From Gammaproteobacteria bacterium (lineage in GTDB: Bacteria; Pseudomonadota; Gammaproteobacteria; Immundisolibacterales; Immundisolibacteraceae), in assembly GCA_003645395.1 (NCBI GenBank), contig QNFC01000002.1:1-32086 (forward strand): a stretch of 32,086 bases of DNA, in the 5' to 3' direction. Positions within the stretch are counted from its first letter, which is position 1. Each line of letters starts with the position of its first letter. Shown one piece after another: positions 6,996 to 15,355 of the stretch. The notes beneath the pieces were generated by a model. That model searched no databases. It saw nothing but the letters and a program-made list of their open reading frames with translations, and was not told where the DNA came from. The translations under genes were made by a program, and so were the position numbers.

Positions 6996-7634
6996 ATGAA
7001 CCCCGACCCCCGTCGTCACTCAACAGTCGATCAACTGCTTATTGGCATACAGCAACTTGGCCAATCAAGGTCGGTAACAACAACGCCTTCGCCGGCTGAA
7101 CAGTGGCCCGAAACGCTCTTGACCGACCCTGAAAAACGCCACGTCACTGGGCTAATGCGGGTCAACCATGCCGGTGAGATTGCGGCACAGGGACTCTATA
7201 TCGGCCAGGCAGCAACCGCCCGAGGCGAAACTACACGCAACTTGCTGCGCAACGCTGGACAAGAAGAGCAGAACCACCTGCACTGGTGCCACCAGCGACT
7301 TACCGAACTCTCGGCGAAACCCAGTGCGCTAACACCAATATGGCATGCCGGTTCGATATTGATCGGCGGGTTAAATGGATTACGCGGTGACCGCTGGAGC
7401 CTGGGGTTTGTTGCAGAAACGGAACATCAGGTTGAAAAACACCTATCAAAACACCTAAGCCGCTTACCGCCAGGGGATCAACGTAGCCGCGCGATTATCG
7501 AGCAGATGATCAGCGATGAAGTTCACCACCGTGCTAGCGCCATCGAAGCAGGCAGCAGAGCCCTCCCCTGGCCCGTGCGGATAGCAATGAGAATTAGCGC
7601 CCGAGTAATGACAATAACCGCCTATCGTTTTTAG
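6996..7634 (+). CDS. coq7: 3-demethoxyubiquinol 3-hydroxylase (Coq7)
   Basis: Di-iron monooxygenase of aerobic ubiquinone synthesis, membrane-peripheral. The 212-residue length is standard. Ferritin-like iron ligands are visible in order: 'MRVNHAGEIAAQGLYIGQA', 'EEQNHLHWC', 'FVAETEHQVEKHL' and 'ISDEVHHRASAI'. It is a lone plus-strand gene between the hydrolase (divergent, 96-base gap) and the VOC gene (convergent). In Pseudomonas coq7 also lies near trpGDC, so the neighbourhood is ancestral. The Coq7 form, rather than UbiF, is clear from the di-iron motifs. Confidence 0.96.
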   Translation: MNPDPRRHSTVDQLLIGIQQLGQSRSVTTTPSPAEQWPETLLTDPEKRHVTGLMRVNHAGEIAAQGLYIGQAATARGETTRNLLRNAGQEEQNHLHWCHQRLTELSAKPSALTPIWHAGSILIGGLNGLRGDRWSLGFVAETEHQVEKHLSKHLSRLPPGDQRSRAIIEQMISDEVHHRASAIEAGSRALPWPVRIAMRISARVMTITAYRF

Positions 7635-7715
7635 GTGGGGTTACGCACCCCTCCCGAAGCAATTCTACGACTCAACAGATCGCCAACAAAGGCAGCCGGG
7701 GCCCCTGCAATCGAA

Positions 7716-8114
7716 CTAGCCGGCCAAAGGGGGATGCCAGATCATCTGCACGCGTGTTCCTGCAGGATCAACACAATAGAAACTACGAGCGCCATCTCGA
7801 TGAGTGCGTGGCTCAGCAATAATCACTACATCAGCAGCGACCAGAAAGTCGTGCCAACTATCTACGTGCTCAATTTTTGCGAGAATAAACCCAATGTGGT
7901 CCAACCGCTGAGAACGATCATCACCAACCGGCGCTAACGCCCGGTGCAGGGCAAGGTTATCGTTCCCACCGGTGAGATAGACATTGTCTGCATCGGGGCG
8001 CCACTCGACCTCCATACCCAGCAGCTGCACATAAAACTGCTCACAGGCTTCCAGCGAGTCAACGAACAGCGCCACATGACGCATGCCCGTCGTTGCCGGT
8101 GGGCGATTACTCAT
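7716..8114 (-). CDS. VOC-superfamily (glyoxalase-like) protein
   Basis: Small metalloenzyme fold; substrate unknown. The 132 residues contain two beta-alpha-beta-beta-beta modules: 'MRHVALFVDSLEACEQFYVQLLGMEVEWR' in the first and 'DHIGFILAKIEHVDSW' plus 'RSFYCVDPAGTRVQMIW' in the second. Histidines in RHVAL and DHIGF fit metal positions; the last strand carries Gln (RVQMIW) where many members have a Glu ligand. The ATG at 8114 overlaps the trpC stop (ATGAGTAA) and has GGAG nine bases upstream, so it is translationally coupled to trpC. This makes it the last gene of the trp cluster. A role in tryptophan synthesis is not implied by the family; it may use the operon only for expression. Confidence 0.85.
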   Translation of the reverse strand: MSNRPPATTGMRHVALFVDSLEACEQFYVQLLGMEVEWRPDADNVYLTGGNDNLALHRALAPVGDDRSQRLDHIGFILAKIEHVDSWHDFLVAADVVIIAEPRTHRDGARSFYCVDPAGTRVQMIWHPPLAG

Positions 8115-8919
8115 GTTCGTTTTCTCCGTCAAAAATCTCGCCAATACGTTTCCCTGGGTTCTCAGCCTTCATAAACGCTTCACCGATCAAAAATGCATTC
8201 ACCCCCAAACTTTGAATATAGGCGACATCCGCTGACGTATGAATTCCACTTTCCGAAACCAGCAAAGATTCCTCTGGCGCGATTCGAGCTATTCGCCCAG
8301 TCGTCTCCAATTGCGTTTCAAACGTATTCAAATCGCGGTTATTCACCCCAAGCAGCCTCGGTTGAATCTGCAGCGCCCGTTCCAGCTCCTGTTCATCGTG
8401 AACTTCTACCAGCACATCCAGACCCAGCTCCTGCGCCTGTGCGTTAAGCTCTCGCAACTGCACATCATCAAGGGCAGCGACAATCAACAGCAGCGCGTCT
8501 GCACCCATTGCCCGGGCTTCAAAAACCTGAAATTCACTAATAACAAAATCTTTTCTGATCACCGGCAAACTGCAAGCATCTCGGGCAGCCTGTAAATACT
8601 CAGGACCACCCTGAAAAAAACTGCGATCCGTCAGAACTGACAGGCAGGCAGCCCCGCCAGCCTCGTATGATTGGGCGATCCAGGCAGCGTCAAAATCTTC
8701 TCTAATCAATCCCTTACTCGGCGACGCCCGTTTAATCTCGGCAATGATGCCTGGTCGCCCGTCGTTAACCCGACTTTCGAGTGCAGCCGCAAAGCCTCGA
8801 GCCGGCGGCGCAGCAGCGGCTTGCGCTGCCATCGATGCAAGCCCCGGCGCTTTTAAACCGTCAGCAATCTCAACCGCCTTAACCCTGAGAATTTTCTGCA
8901 ACACATCTGCAACCGTCAC
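8107..8919 (-). CDS. trpC: Indole-3-glycerol phosphate synthase
   Basis: Ring-closing decarboxylase of tryptophan synthesis, a (beta/alpha)8 barrel. Family blocks: 'VLQKILRVKAVEI', 'IIAEIKRASPSKG' (catalytic Lys), 'LSVLTDRSFFQGG', 'LPVIRKDFVI', 'LGVNNRDLNTFE', 'SESGIHT' and 'FLIGEAFMKAENPG'. I chose the GTG at 8919, one base after the trpD stop and with GGAGAGAGG just upstream, giving 270 residues. Longer in-frame reading into trpD is overlap, not protein. TrpF is not fused to it. Confidence 0.96.
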   Translation of the reverse strand: MTVADVLQKILRVKAVEIADGLKAPGLASMAAQAAAAPPARGFAAALESRVNDGRPGIIAEIKRASPSKGLIREDFDAAWIAQSYEAGGAACLSVLTDRSFFQGGPEYLQAARDACSLPVIRKDFVISEFQVFEARAMGADALLLIVAALDDVQLRELNAQAQELGLDVLVEVHDEQELERALQIQPRLLGVNNRDLNTFETQLETTGRIARIAPEESLLVSESGIHTSADVAYIQSLGVNAFLIGEAFMKAENPGKRIGEIFDGENEHE

Positions 8920-8920
8920 C

Positions 8921-9946
8921 TCACCTCTCTCCCAGCTGGGAGGTGAAATCAACCAGCGCAGCAAGCTTGTCAGCGGCAGCACCGCTATCAATTATCTCAC
9001 CTGCTTGCGCCACACCATTTATCAAGGTCTCACTGAGACCAGCCAGATAAATCGCGGCGCCGGCGTTAGCCAGCACAATGTCACGAGCCGGCCCGGACTG
9101 GCCTGCCAGCACCTGCTGAATAACGGCTGCGCTCTGATCAGCACTATCGACCACCAATGCGGTCAACGCAGAACTTTCCAATCCAAGTTGTTCCGGCGTG
9201 AGCAGGTAGCTGCGCACCACACCATCATTAAGTTCTGCCACTTGAGTTGGCCCACTAAGACTGATTTCATCGAGCCCATCCTCACCGCGCACCACCATCA
9301 CCCGTTCGCTACCCAGCCGCTGCAGCACCTGCGCCACCGGCTCGATAAGCGCCGCATCGTAAACACCAATCAACTGACTCTTTGCCCCGGCCGGGTTAGT
9401 TAACGGACCAAGCAAATTAAAAATAGTGCGGGCGCCCAGTTCCCGCCGCGGCCCAATTGCGTACTTCATGGCACCGTGGTGGGCTGGGGCAAACAGAAAG
9501 CCGATACCCAGCTTGCCAATACACTCGCCCACCAGGTCCGCTGACAGGTCAATTCTGACGCCAAGTTTTTCGAGCACATCGGCACTGCCGGAGCTACTCG
9601 ACACCGAACGGTTACCGTGCTTAGCCACCTGCGCGCCGGCCGCCGCCACCACAATCGCCGCGGCAGTAGAGATATTAAACGTGTGCGCGCCATCACCGCC
9701 CGTGCCGCAGGTATCAATGAGATGCGGCCCTTGCACCTGCACAGGGGTTGCAAGGTCACGCATTACCTGAGCTGCCTCGGCAATCTCGGTAATGGTTTCG
9801 CCTTTCACCCGCAGCCCAACCAGAAATCCGCCGATCTGCGCCGGAGAGGCATCTCCGCCCATAATCAACCCCATGACGTCAGCCATATCAGTTGCGGTAA
9901 GGTCCTTTCCGGCAATTACCTGAGCAATCGCTTGCTGCATATCCAT
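8921..9946 (-). CDS. trpD: Anthranilate phosphoribosyltransferase
   Basis: Transfers phosphoribose from PRPP to anthranilate. The 341 residues include the PRPP loop 'DTCGTGGDGAHTFNIST', 'KHGNRSVSSSSGSADVLE', 'FAPAHHGAMKYAIGPRRELG' and 'NLLGPLTNPAGA'. It starts 19 bases after the trpG stop and ends one base before the trpC GTG, so trpG, trpD and trpC are tightly packed. It is monofunctional, not fused to the TrpG amidotransferase. Confidence 0.97.
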   Translation of the reverse strand: MDMQQAIAQVIAGKDLTATDMADVMGLIMGGDASPAQIGGFLVGLRVKGETITEIAEAAQVMRDLATPVQVQGPHLIDTCGTGGDGAHTFNISTAAAIVVAAAGAQVAKHGNRSVSSSSGSADVLEKLGVRIDLSADLVGECIGKLGIGFLFAPAHHGAMKYAIGPRRELGARTIFNLLGPLTNPAGAKSQLIGVYDAALIEPVAQVLQRLGSERVMVVRGEDGLDEISLSGPTQVAELNDGVVRSYLLTPEQLGLESSALTALVVDSADQSAAVIQQVLAGQSGPARDIVLANAGAAIYLAGLSETLINGVAQAGEIIDSGAAADKLAALVDFTSQLGER

Positions 9947-9965
9947 TCAGTTCAACATCCCTGAG

Positions 9966-10562
9966 CTAAGATCTATCTGATTTCGCTTGCTGTAAAAAAT
10001 TGCGCAGCAACTCGTGACCATATTCGGACTTAATTGATTCAGGGTGAAACTGCACCCCTTCGACCGGCCGCGTTTTATGCCGCAGACCCATAATTTCGTC
10101 ACGACTGCCGTCCTCGAACTGGGTCCAGGCGCTAATCTCAAAGCAATCGGGTAGTGTTGATTCTTCCACCACCAACGAGTGGTACCGGGTGGCGGTAAAC
10201 GGGGTTGGCAAGCCGGCGAACACACCTTTGCCATCGTGATAAATAGGCGACACCTTGCCGTGCATCACCTGACGAGCATGCACCACCCTGCCGCCAAACA
10301 CCTGACCCAGACACTGGTGCCCTAAACAGACGCCCAGCAACGGGATTTTACCGGCCACCGCCGCAATCAGTTCCATCGACACGCCGGCCTGATCCGGCGC
10401 ACAGGGACCGGGGGAAATCATCACCTGACCCGGCGCTTTAGCCAGCAGTTCAGCAACAGTCGCAGCGTCATTACGGACCACTTCAACTTGCTCTCCCAGC
10501 TCACCAAGGTACTGCACCAGGTTGTAGGTAAAAGAATCGTAATTATCGATCATTAACAACAT
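9966..10562 (-). CDS. trpG: Anthranilate synthase component II (glutamine amidotransferase)
   Basis: Class I glutamine amidotransferase supplying ammonia to TrpE. 198 residues; the catalytic Cys79 is in 'GVCLGHQCLG' and the His173/Glu175 pair is in 'HPES'. 'MISPGPCAPDQAG' forms the oxyanion region. The start is 2 bases after the trpE stop. The protein could also serve para-aminobenzoate synthesis (PabA role), as in many bacteria with one copy; position beside trpE favours TrpG. Confidence 0.94.
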   Translation of the reverse strand: MLLMIDNYDSFTYNLVQYLGELGEQVEVVRNDAATVAELLAKAPGQVMISPGPCAPDQAGVSMELIAAVAGKIPLLGVCLGHQCLGQVFGGRVVHARQVMHGKVSPIYHDGKGVFAGLPTPFTATRYHSLVVEESTLPDCFEISAWTQFEDGSRDEIMGLRHKTRPVEGVQFHPESIKSEYGHELLRNFLQQAKSDRS

Positions 10563-10564
10563 GG

Positions 10565-12073
10565 TCAGCCCCGCTCCTGTTCCACAGCTGGATCTGACTT
10601 CAGTCCCGCCTCTACCATGGCGACCGCTCTAAATAATGCCCGACGTTTGTTCAGCGTCTCTTCCCACTCCGTAGCTGGCACCGAATCGGCAACGATGCCG
10701 CCACCGGCTTGCACATGCAGCGTGTCGTCTTTAATCACGGCGGTGCGAATGGCAATCGCCGTGTCCATGTTGCCGCTCCAGCCGATGTAGCCTACTGCTC
10801 CGGAGTAGACCCCCCGTTTTACTGGCTCCAGCTCATCAATAATTTCCATAGCCCGCACCTTGGGCGCACCTGTCAATGTTCCCGCGGGAAAGGTCGCCCG
10901 CAATGCATCAATCGCCGTCATGCCGTCCCTGACCTTGCCTTCAACGTTGGAAACGATGTGCATCACGTGGGAATAGCGCTCCACCACCATGGTCTCGGTC
11001 ACCTCCACGCTGCCGATCTCGGCCACCCGGCCGACATCGTTGCGACCCAGGTCAATCAACATCAAATGCTCGGCCAGCTCTTTGGGGTCTTCCATTAATT
11101 CTCGTTCATAGAGCAAATCCTGCTCAGTATCCTGCCCGCGCGGTCGGGTTCCGGCTATCGGCCGCACCGTTAGCACCCCATCTTCCAGACGCGTTAGCAC
11201 TTCCGGCGAGGCACCCACGACGGCAAAATCGTCCAGCTGCAGATGAAACATATACGGCGATGGGTTGAGGTAACGAAGCGCCCGATAGAGATCAATAGGC
11301 GGCGCGGTGAAATCGATAGACATGCGCTGCGAAGGCACCACCTGCATCACATCACCATCAACGATATAACGCTTAACCCTTTCGACGGCGTCCTCAAACC
11401 CCTGCTGGGTAAAGCTGGCGTTAAAATTGCTGTGCGCATCCGTGAGCCCCGACACCGGCAACGACTGTGGATATTCTTTTAACGGTTGCTCCAGCTGTTC
11501 GATGAGCTGGTCGAGCCGTGCTTCCGCCCAGGCAAGTGTTTTTGGTCCCTCTGCGTGGGCATGAACGATCGCGTAGAGACTGCCGCTGAGGTTATCGAAA
11601 ACAACCACCTCTTCGGCGAGCATCAACAATATATCGGGCACCCCAATAGGGTCGGGTTTGGTATTCGGCCCAAGCCGAGGTTCCACATAACGAATGGTGT
11701 CGTAACCAAAGTAGCCGACCAGCCCACCGCTAAACCGCGGTAACCCGTCAGCCGGGGCCACTCGAAACTGCGTCTGGTACTCATCGATCCAGGCCAGCGG
11801 GTCTTCAACCTGCCAGTGCTCTATCTCGCCATCGCGCTCCAACGTTACCTGGTGGCCGCTAACCTTAATACGCGTATCACTGGGCAGGCCGATCATCGAA
11901 TAGCGGCCCCATTTCTCGCCACCCTGAACCGATTCCAGCAGAAAGCTGTAGGGTTGGGCGGCAAGTTTCAGGTAAGTGCTCAGCGGCGTGTCGACGTCCG
12001 CCAGCACCTGTCGAAAGACAGGCACGCTGTTGTAGCCTGCTCGCAAAGCGCTTTGAAAATTTTCTTGATTCAT
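10565..12073 (-). CDS. trpE: Anthranilate synthase component I
   Basis: Makes anthranilate from chorismate and ammonia. The 502-residue length is normal. The tryptophan-feedback motif LLES (residues 45-48) with 'GRYSMIGL' is intact, so feedback inhibition is expected. The chorismate-binding domain shows 'RPIAGTRPRG', 'AEHLMLIDLGRNDVGRV', 'SHVMHIVSNVEG', 'FPAGTLTGAPKVRAMEII' and 'GVYSGAVGYIGW'. It is followed directly by trpG. No tryptophan-rich leader peptide or attenuator is visible in the 63 bases between rpe and trpE, so regulation is probably from upstream of rpe. Confidence 0.97.
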   Translation of the reverse strand: MNQENFQSALRAGYNSVPVFRQVLADVDTPLSTYLKLAAQPYSFLLESVQGGEKWGRYSMIGLPSDTRIKVSGHQVTLERDGEIEHWQVEDPLAWIDEYQTQFRVAPADGLPRFSGGLVGYFGYDTIRYVEPRLGPNTKPDPIGVPDILLMLAEEVVVFDNLSGSLYAIVHAHAEGPKTLAWAEARLDQLIEQLEQPLKEYPQSLPVSGLTDAHSNFNASFTQQGFEDAVERVKRYIVDGDVMQVVPSQRMSIDFTAPPIDLYRALRYLNPSPYMFHLQLDDFAVVGASPEVLTRLEDGVLTVRPIAGTRPRGQDTEQDLLYERELMEDPKELAEHLMLIDLGRNDVGRVAEIGSVEVTETMVVERYSHVMHIVSNVEGKVRDGMTAIDALRATFPAGTLTGAPKVRAMEIIDELEPVKRGVYSGAVGYIGWSGNMDTAIAIRTAVIKDDTLHVQAGGGIVADSVPATEWEETLNKRRALFRAVAMVEAGLKSDPAVEQERG

Positions 12074-12136
12074 TGCTTTCGTGGGTTATCCACTTGATTG
12101 AAGAAAAGAGCGATTAAGGGAAGTAGCGGGGCGCAG

Positions 12137-12808
12137 TCAAATAGCCGCCAGCTCATTGCGCATCTGCTCAATGGTTGCCCGGTAGTCATTACTGCCGAAT
12201 ATCGCCGACCCGGCAACAAAAGTATCTGCCCCGGCTACGGCTACCTGTGCGATGTTGTCAACTTTTATGCCGCCATCAACCTGCAAACGAATATCTCCAC
12301 CGTGACCATCCAGCAAGCTACGGGTGTCGGCTATTTTCTGCAGCGTCGCGGGAATAAAAGATTGTCCTCCAAAGCCTGGGTTCACCGACATTAGCAGCAC
12401 CATATCAAGCCGGTCCATCACGTGGCGAAGGCAATCCGTAGTAGTCGCCGGGTTAAGCACTAAACCTGCCTTGCAACCACTTTCGCGGATCAACGCCAAA
12501 GTACGATCGACATGCTGGCTAGCCTCCGGGTGAAAAGTAATATAGTCGGCTCCTGCCTCGGCAAAAGCCGTTACCAGACTATCCACCGGGCTAACCATCA
12601 AATGGACATCCACCGTTGCCGTGATACCGTAATTACGCAGCGCGTCACACACCATCGGCCCAACGGTAAGGTTGGGCACATAGTGATTATCCATCACGTC
12701 AACATGAACCACGTCCGCCCCGGCCGCTAAAACAGCGGCGACATCTTCGCCCAAACGGGCAAAGTCAGCGGAAAGAATGGAAGGTGCAATCCAGTCAGGT
12801 TGGCGCAA
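12137..12808 (-). CDS. rpe: Ribulose-phosphate 3-epimerase
   Basis: Interconverts ribulose-5-phosphate and xylulose-5-phosphate. Its 223 residues form a TIM barrel with 'IAPSILSADFARLGED', 'VVHVDVMDNHYVPNLT', 'VDVHLMV', 'LMSVNPGFGGQSFIP', 'LQVDGGI' and 'ADTFVAGSAIF', covering the metal-binding His/Asp set and phosphate loop. The start is TTG at 12808; homologues begin within a few residues of this point and no ATG or GTG is available nearby. It heads the rpe-trpE-trpG-trpD-trpC-VOC run. As I recall, Pseudomonas and others carry gph (phosphoglycolate phosphatase) between rpe and trpE; here it is absent. Confidence 0.96.
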   Translation of the reverse strand: MRQPDWIAPSILSADFARLGEDVAAVLAAGADVVHVDVMDNHYVPNLTVGPMVCDALRNYGITATVDVHLMVSPVDSLVTAFAEAGADYITFHPEASQHVDRTLALIRESGCKAGLVLNPATTTDCLRHVMDRLDMVLLMSVNPGFGGQSFIPATLQKIADTRSLLDGHGGDIRLQVDGGIKVDNIAQVAVAGADTFVAGSAIFGSNDYRATIEQMRNELAAI

Positions 12809-12932
12809 TTCAGATAATCTCTGGTGATGGAGGTAGAACCCTAATTTTCCTTCGACAACCTGCAGAAAGAAACCTTTTTCATTTCAGATAATAAATCTCG
12901 AAGCGACCAGCAAGCGTCAGGACCTCCAGAAA

Positions 12933-14021
12933 ATGCAGCTCGACACCCCTTCCTCGACCCTTAAAACCGAGCTCATACCGCTCGAATTGCAGGACATTCT
13001 TCGGGTAAGTCACGAACCCCTTCGCCAGTTTAGCGACTTTGAGGTTCATCAATTGCTCTGCGCAGACCTCTACGCTTATCTGAATTACCTTGACCAGGGC
13101 CTCCGCGAGATTGGTCTTGGGGCTGCGCAAATATCGATGCCGCCCAAACAGCTGTTTCAGCAGCCTGGCGAGCTGGGGGATTTTCGAGTTATGCCGTGCG
13201 TGCGCGCCACGGCAGCGGGCAAACTACACAAGACCATAAAACTAGTGGGCACTAACCGAATTGGGCGGCTAGTGCCCGACCAGATCAGCGTCGGCAAAGC
13301 CTGCTATCTGGATCCGCAAGAAAACTTCGTCAGCCATCAGTTTGATGCCTGCCTGCTGTCGTCAATTCGCACCGGCGCCTGCGCAGCACTGGCAACCCGG
13401 CACCTGCAAACCGCAGATCGACCCATTCGCACTGTTACGGTAGTCGGTGCGGGGCGCGTCGGTTTTTATGCTGCAATGTGCCTGCTCAATAATGGTGAAA
13501 TAGACACTCTGACAATCGTCGACCATCTACCCGAACGAGCCGTGACCCTGGCCGCTGGGCTGCAAAGAATAGCGCCCGATTGCCAAATCACGACCACTGA
13601 ATATGCTGACCTAAGTAATTGCGACCTGTTACTGCTCGCCACCAGCAGCAACACAGCGATTTACCACCCCGACCACTTCTCTGCGCAAATTATTATCACC
13701 CTGGGGGCTGATTGCATCGAGCAACGAGAACTACACGACCACCCGCAATGGCATAGCCGAGCCATCTACGTCGACACCCTTGACAGCCTGCGGTTTGGCG
13801 ATCTCGCTGCGTGGACCGTAGAATCAGAGTTCGACTCCCGGCGGCTGATAGAAATAACCCATTTAGCGGCCAACCACACGCGGCCGCCAGACTACCCAGC
13901 ACTATTTATTGCCACCGGGTCTGCTTTGTTCGACAACCTCACCATGAGCTATCTGGTAGAGATTACAACGGAAACTGGACCTGTGGCGCCACCCGCTGAA
14001 ACAGCGCTCGGAACTGACTAA
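12933..14021 (+). CDS. Ornithine cyclodeaminase / mu-crystallin family protein
   Basis: NAD(P)-dependent amino- or imino-acid enzyme of unclear substrate. The 362 residues include the N-terminal substrate domain with 'MPPKQL' (69-74) and 'KTIKLVGTNR', the hinge motif 'SSIRTGACAALATRHL', and a Rossmann domain with 'VTVVGAGRVGFYAAMCLL' (GAGRVG at 172-177) and 'LLLLATSSNTAIY'. Near the C-terminus, 'ATGSALFDNLTMSYL' matches the family's G-x-A-x-x-D-x-x-x-A/S block. The spacing around the RTGA motif recalls SbnB-type opine-like dehydrogenases, but siderophore genes are not present. It is alone on the plus strand between rpe and algC. Its last 59 bases overlap the algC 3' end, coding a tail beyond the conserved fold. 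Substrate cannot be assigned. Confidence 0.82.
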   Translation: MQLDTPSSTLKTELIPLELQDILRVSHEPLRQFSDFEVHQLLCADLYAYLNYLDQGLREIGLGAAQISMPPKQLFQQPGELGDFRVMPCVRATAAGKLHKTIKLVGTNRIGRLVPDQISVGKACYLDPQENFVSHQFDACLLSSIRTGACAALATRHLQTADRPIRTVTVVGAGRVGFYAAMCLLNNGEIDTLTIVDHLPERAVTLAAGLQRIAPDCQITTTEYADLSNCDLLLLATSSNTAIYHPDHFSAQIIITLGADCIEQRELHDHPQWHSRAIYVDTLDSLRFGDLAAWTVESEFDSRRLIEITHLAANHTRPPDYPALFIATGSALFDNLTMSYLVEITTETGPVAPPAETALGTD

Positions 14022-15336
14022 TAATTTGGTCCAGCGCAGCCTGATCATCACCCTCAAACCGCAGCACCATCACCGGTGTCGTATTTGATGCGCGGGCAAG
14101 GCCAAACCCGTCGGCAAATTCAACGCGAATTCCGTCCAGCGTAGAAACCTCCGCGTCCACAAAATCAGCCGCTTCCACCAGTTTGGGAATCAATGCGTGA
14201 GGCTCACCTTCAGCCATTTCAATATGCAATTCCGGCGTATTGACAGCGTCTGGCAACTCGTCAAACAGTGCCTGCACCGGACGAGGGTCTTTGCTAATAA
14301 TTTCCAGCAACCTACTAGCCCCGTAGAGGCCATCGTCAAACCCATACCAGCGTTCGCCGAAAAAAATATGACCACTCATTTCACCAGCTAACTCAGCGTT
14401 GCGCGCTTTCATCTCGGCTTTCACCAGTGAATGACCGGTGCGACACATCACTGGTTGGCCACCGGCCGCCTTGATCACCCTCGGCAAATGACGAGTGCAC
14501 TTCACGTCATAAAGAATGGTCGCGCCAGGGTTGCGCTGCAGAAGATCTCTGGCAAACAGCATCATCAATCGATCCGGCCAAATCACATCGCCAGTAAGCG
14601 TAACGACCCCAACGCGGTCACCATCGCCGTCAAACGCCAGCCCTAAATCAGCCTGGTGCTCCGCCACACTAGCAATCAAATCAACCAGGTTTTCCGGCTT
14701 GCTGGGATCCGGGTGATGATTAGGAAAATTGCCATCAACCTCGGTGAATAATTCCACTACTTCACAACCGAGTTCACGCAGTAATGCGGGTGCTACGTCA
14801 CCGGTCACACCGTTGCCACAATCCACCACAACCTTCAACGAACGATTAATCGCAATGTCGTCAGTGATTCGTCGCAAATAAGCAGGCATTACATCTTTGC
14901 TGATTACCTTTCCTGCACCCAGGGGTAGACGGTTATTTTCAATATCGATGCGTAACTGCTGAATCGCCGACTCCGCCAAAGTTGTACCGTTGACCACCAT
15001 TTTCAGACCGTTGTAATTCGGTGGGTTATGACTGCCGGTGACCACTACCCCGCAACCTGTTTCTAGAAAGTGGGTAGCAAAATAAAGCACTGGCGTCGGC
15101 ACCTGGCCCACATCAACAACGTCGCAGCCACCAGCGACAAAACCGTCCATCAATGCCCGTTGTAACCTTGGCCCCGAAAGCCTTCCGTCACGGCCCACCG
15201 CCATTTGTTTCAAGCCCGCCGCTAACACCTGGCCGGCCAGCGCCTGACCAATTAATTGCGCCGCCTCTTCGGTTAAATCGTGGTCAACCACGCCACGTAT
15301 ATCGTAAGCGCGAAAAATATTCGGGTTAATCAACAA
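13963..15336 (-). CDS. algC: Phosphomannomutase/phosphoglucomutase
   Basis: Interconverts 1- and 6-phosphates of mannose or glucose for LPS, exopolysaccharide and nucleotide-sugar synthesis. 457 residues, with 'IFRAYDIRG' at 7-15, the phosphoserine loop 'TGSHNPPNYNG' (Ser102), the Mg loop DGDGD (236-240), the sugar-binding GEMSGH (318-323) and the phosphate loop 'RASNTTPVMVLRFE'. It starts at tandem TTG codons (15336/15333) behind AAGGAGAG, a strong ribosome binding site. Many gammaproteobacterial and Xanthomonas homologues carry an N-terminal membrane extension; here that seems to be the separate gene upstream. The 3' end overlaps the convergent OCD-family gene by 59 bases. Confidence 0.95.
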   Translation of the reverse strand: MLINPNIFRAYDIRGVVDHDLTEEAAQLIGQALAGQVLAAGLKQMAVGRDGRLSGPRLQRALMDGFVAGGCDVVDVGQVPTPVLYFATHFLETGCGVVVTGSHNPPNYNGLKMVVNGTTLAESAIQQLRIDIENNRLPLGAGKVISKDVMPAYLRRITDDIAINRSLKVVVDCGNGVTGDVAPALLRELGCEVVELFTEVDGNFPNHHPDPSKPENLVDLIASVAEHQADLGLAFDGDGDRVGVVTLTGDVIWPDRLMMLFARDLLQRNPGATILYDVKCTRHLPRVIKAAGGQPVMCRTGHSLVKAEMKARNAELAGEMSGHIFFGERWYGFDDGLYGASRLLEIISKDPRPVQALFDELPDAVNTPELHIEMAEGEPHALIPKLVEAADFVDAEVSTLDGIRVEFADGFGLARASNTTPVMVLRFEGDDQAALDQIISQFRALFQRVAPQVQFPL

Positions 15337-15355
15337 AAACTCTCCTTTGCCGAAG

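Noticed and set aside
7635..7652. GGGGT/ACCCC hairpin between coq7 and the VOC gene
   Set aside because: Only five base pairs and no T run on either strand, so not called a terminator.
7635..7937. Plus-strand 100-codon frame directly after coq7
   Set aside because: Antisense to the VOC gene, with no motifs; starts immediately at the coq7 stop by chance.
8920..8991. N-terminal extension of trpC into trpD
   Set aside because: The GTG at 8919 with a good ribosome binding site fits the family N-terminus; the extension only re-reads the end of trpD.
8744..9403. Long plus-strand open frame of 219 codons antisense to trpC and trpD
   Set aside because: It lies fully opposite two well-conserved genes, has no family features and is explained by codon bias of the opposite strand.
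12074..12136. Trp attenuator or leader peptide before trpE
   Set aside because: No Trp-codon cluster, alternative hairpins or T-rich terminator are present in this short gap.
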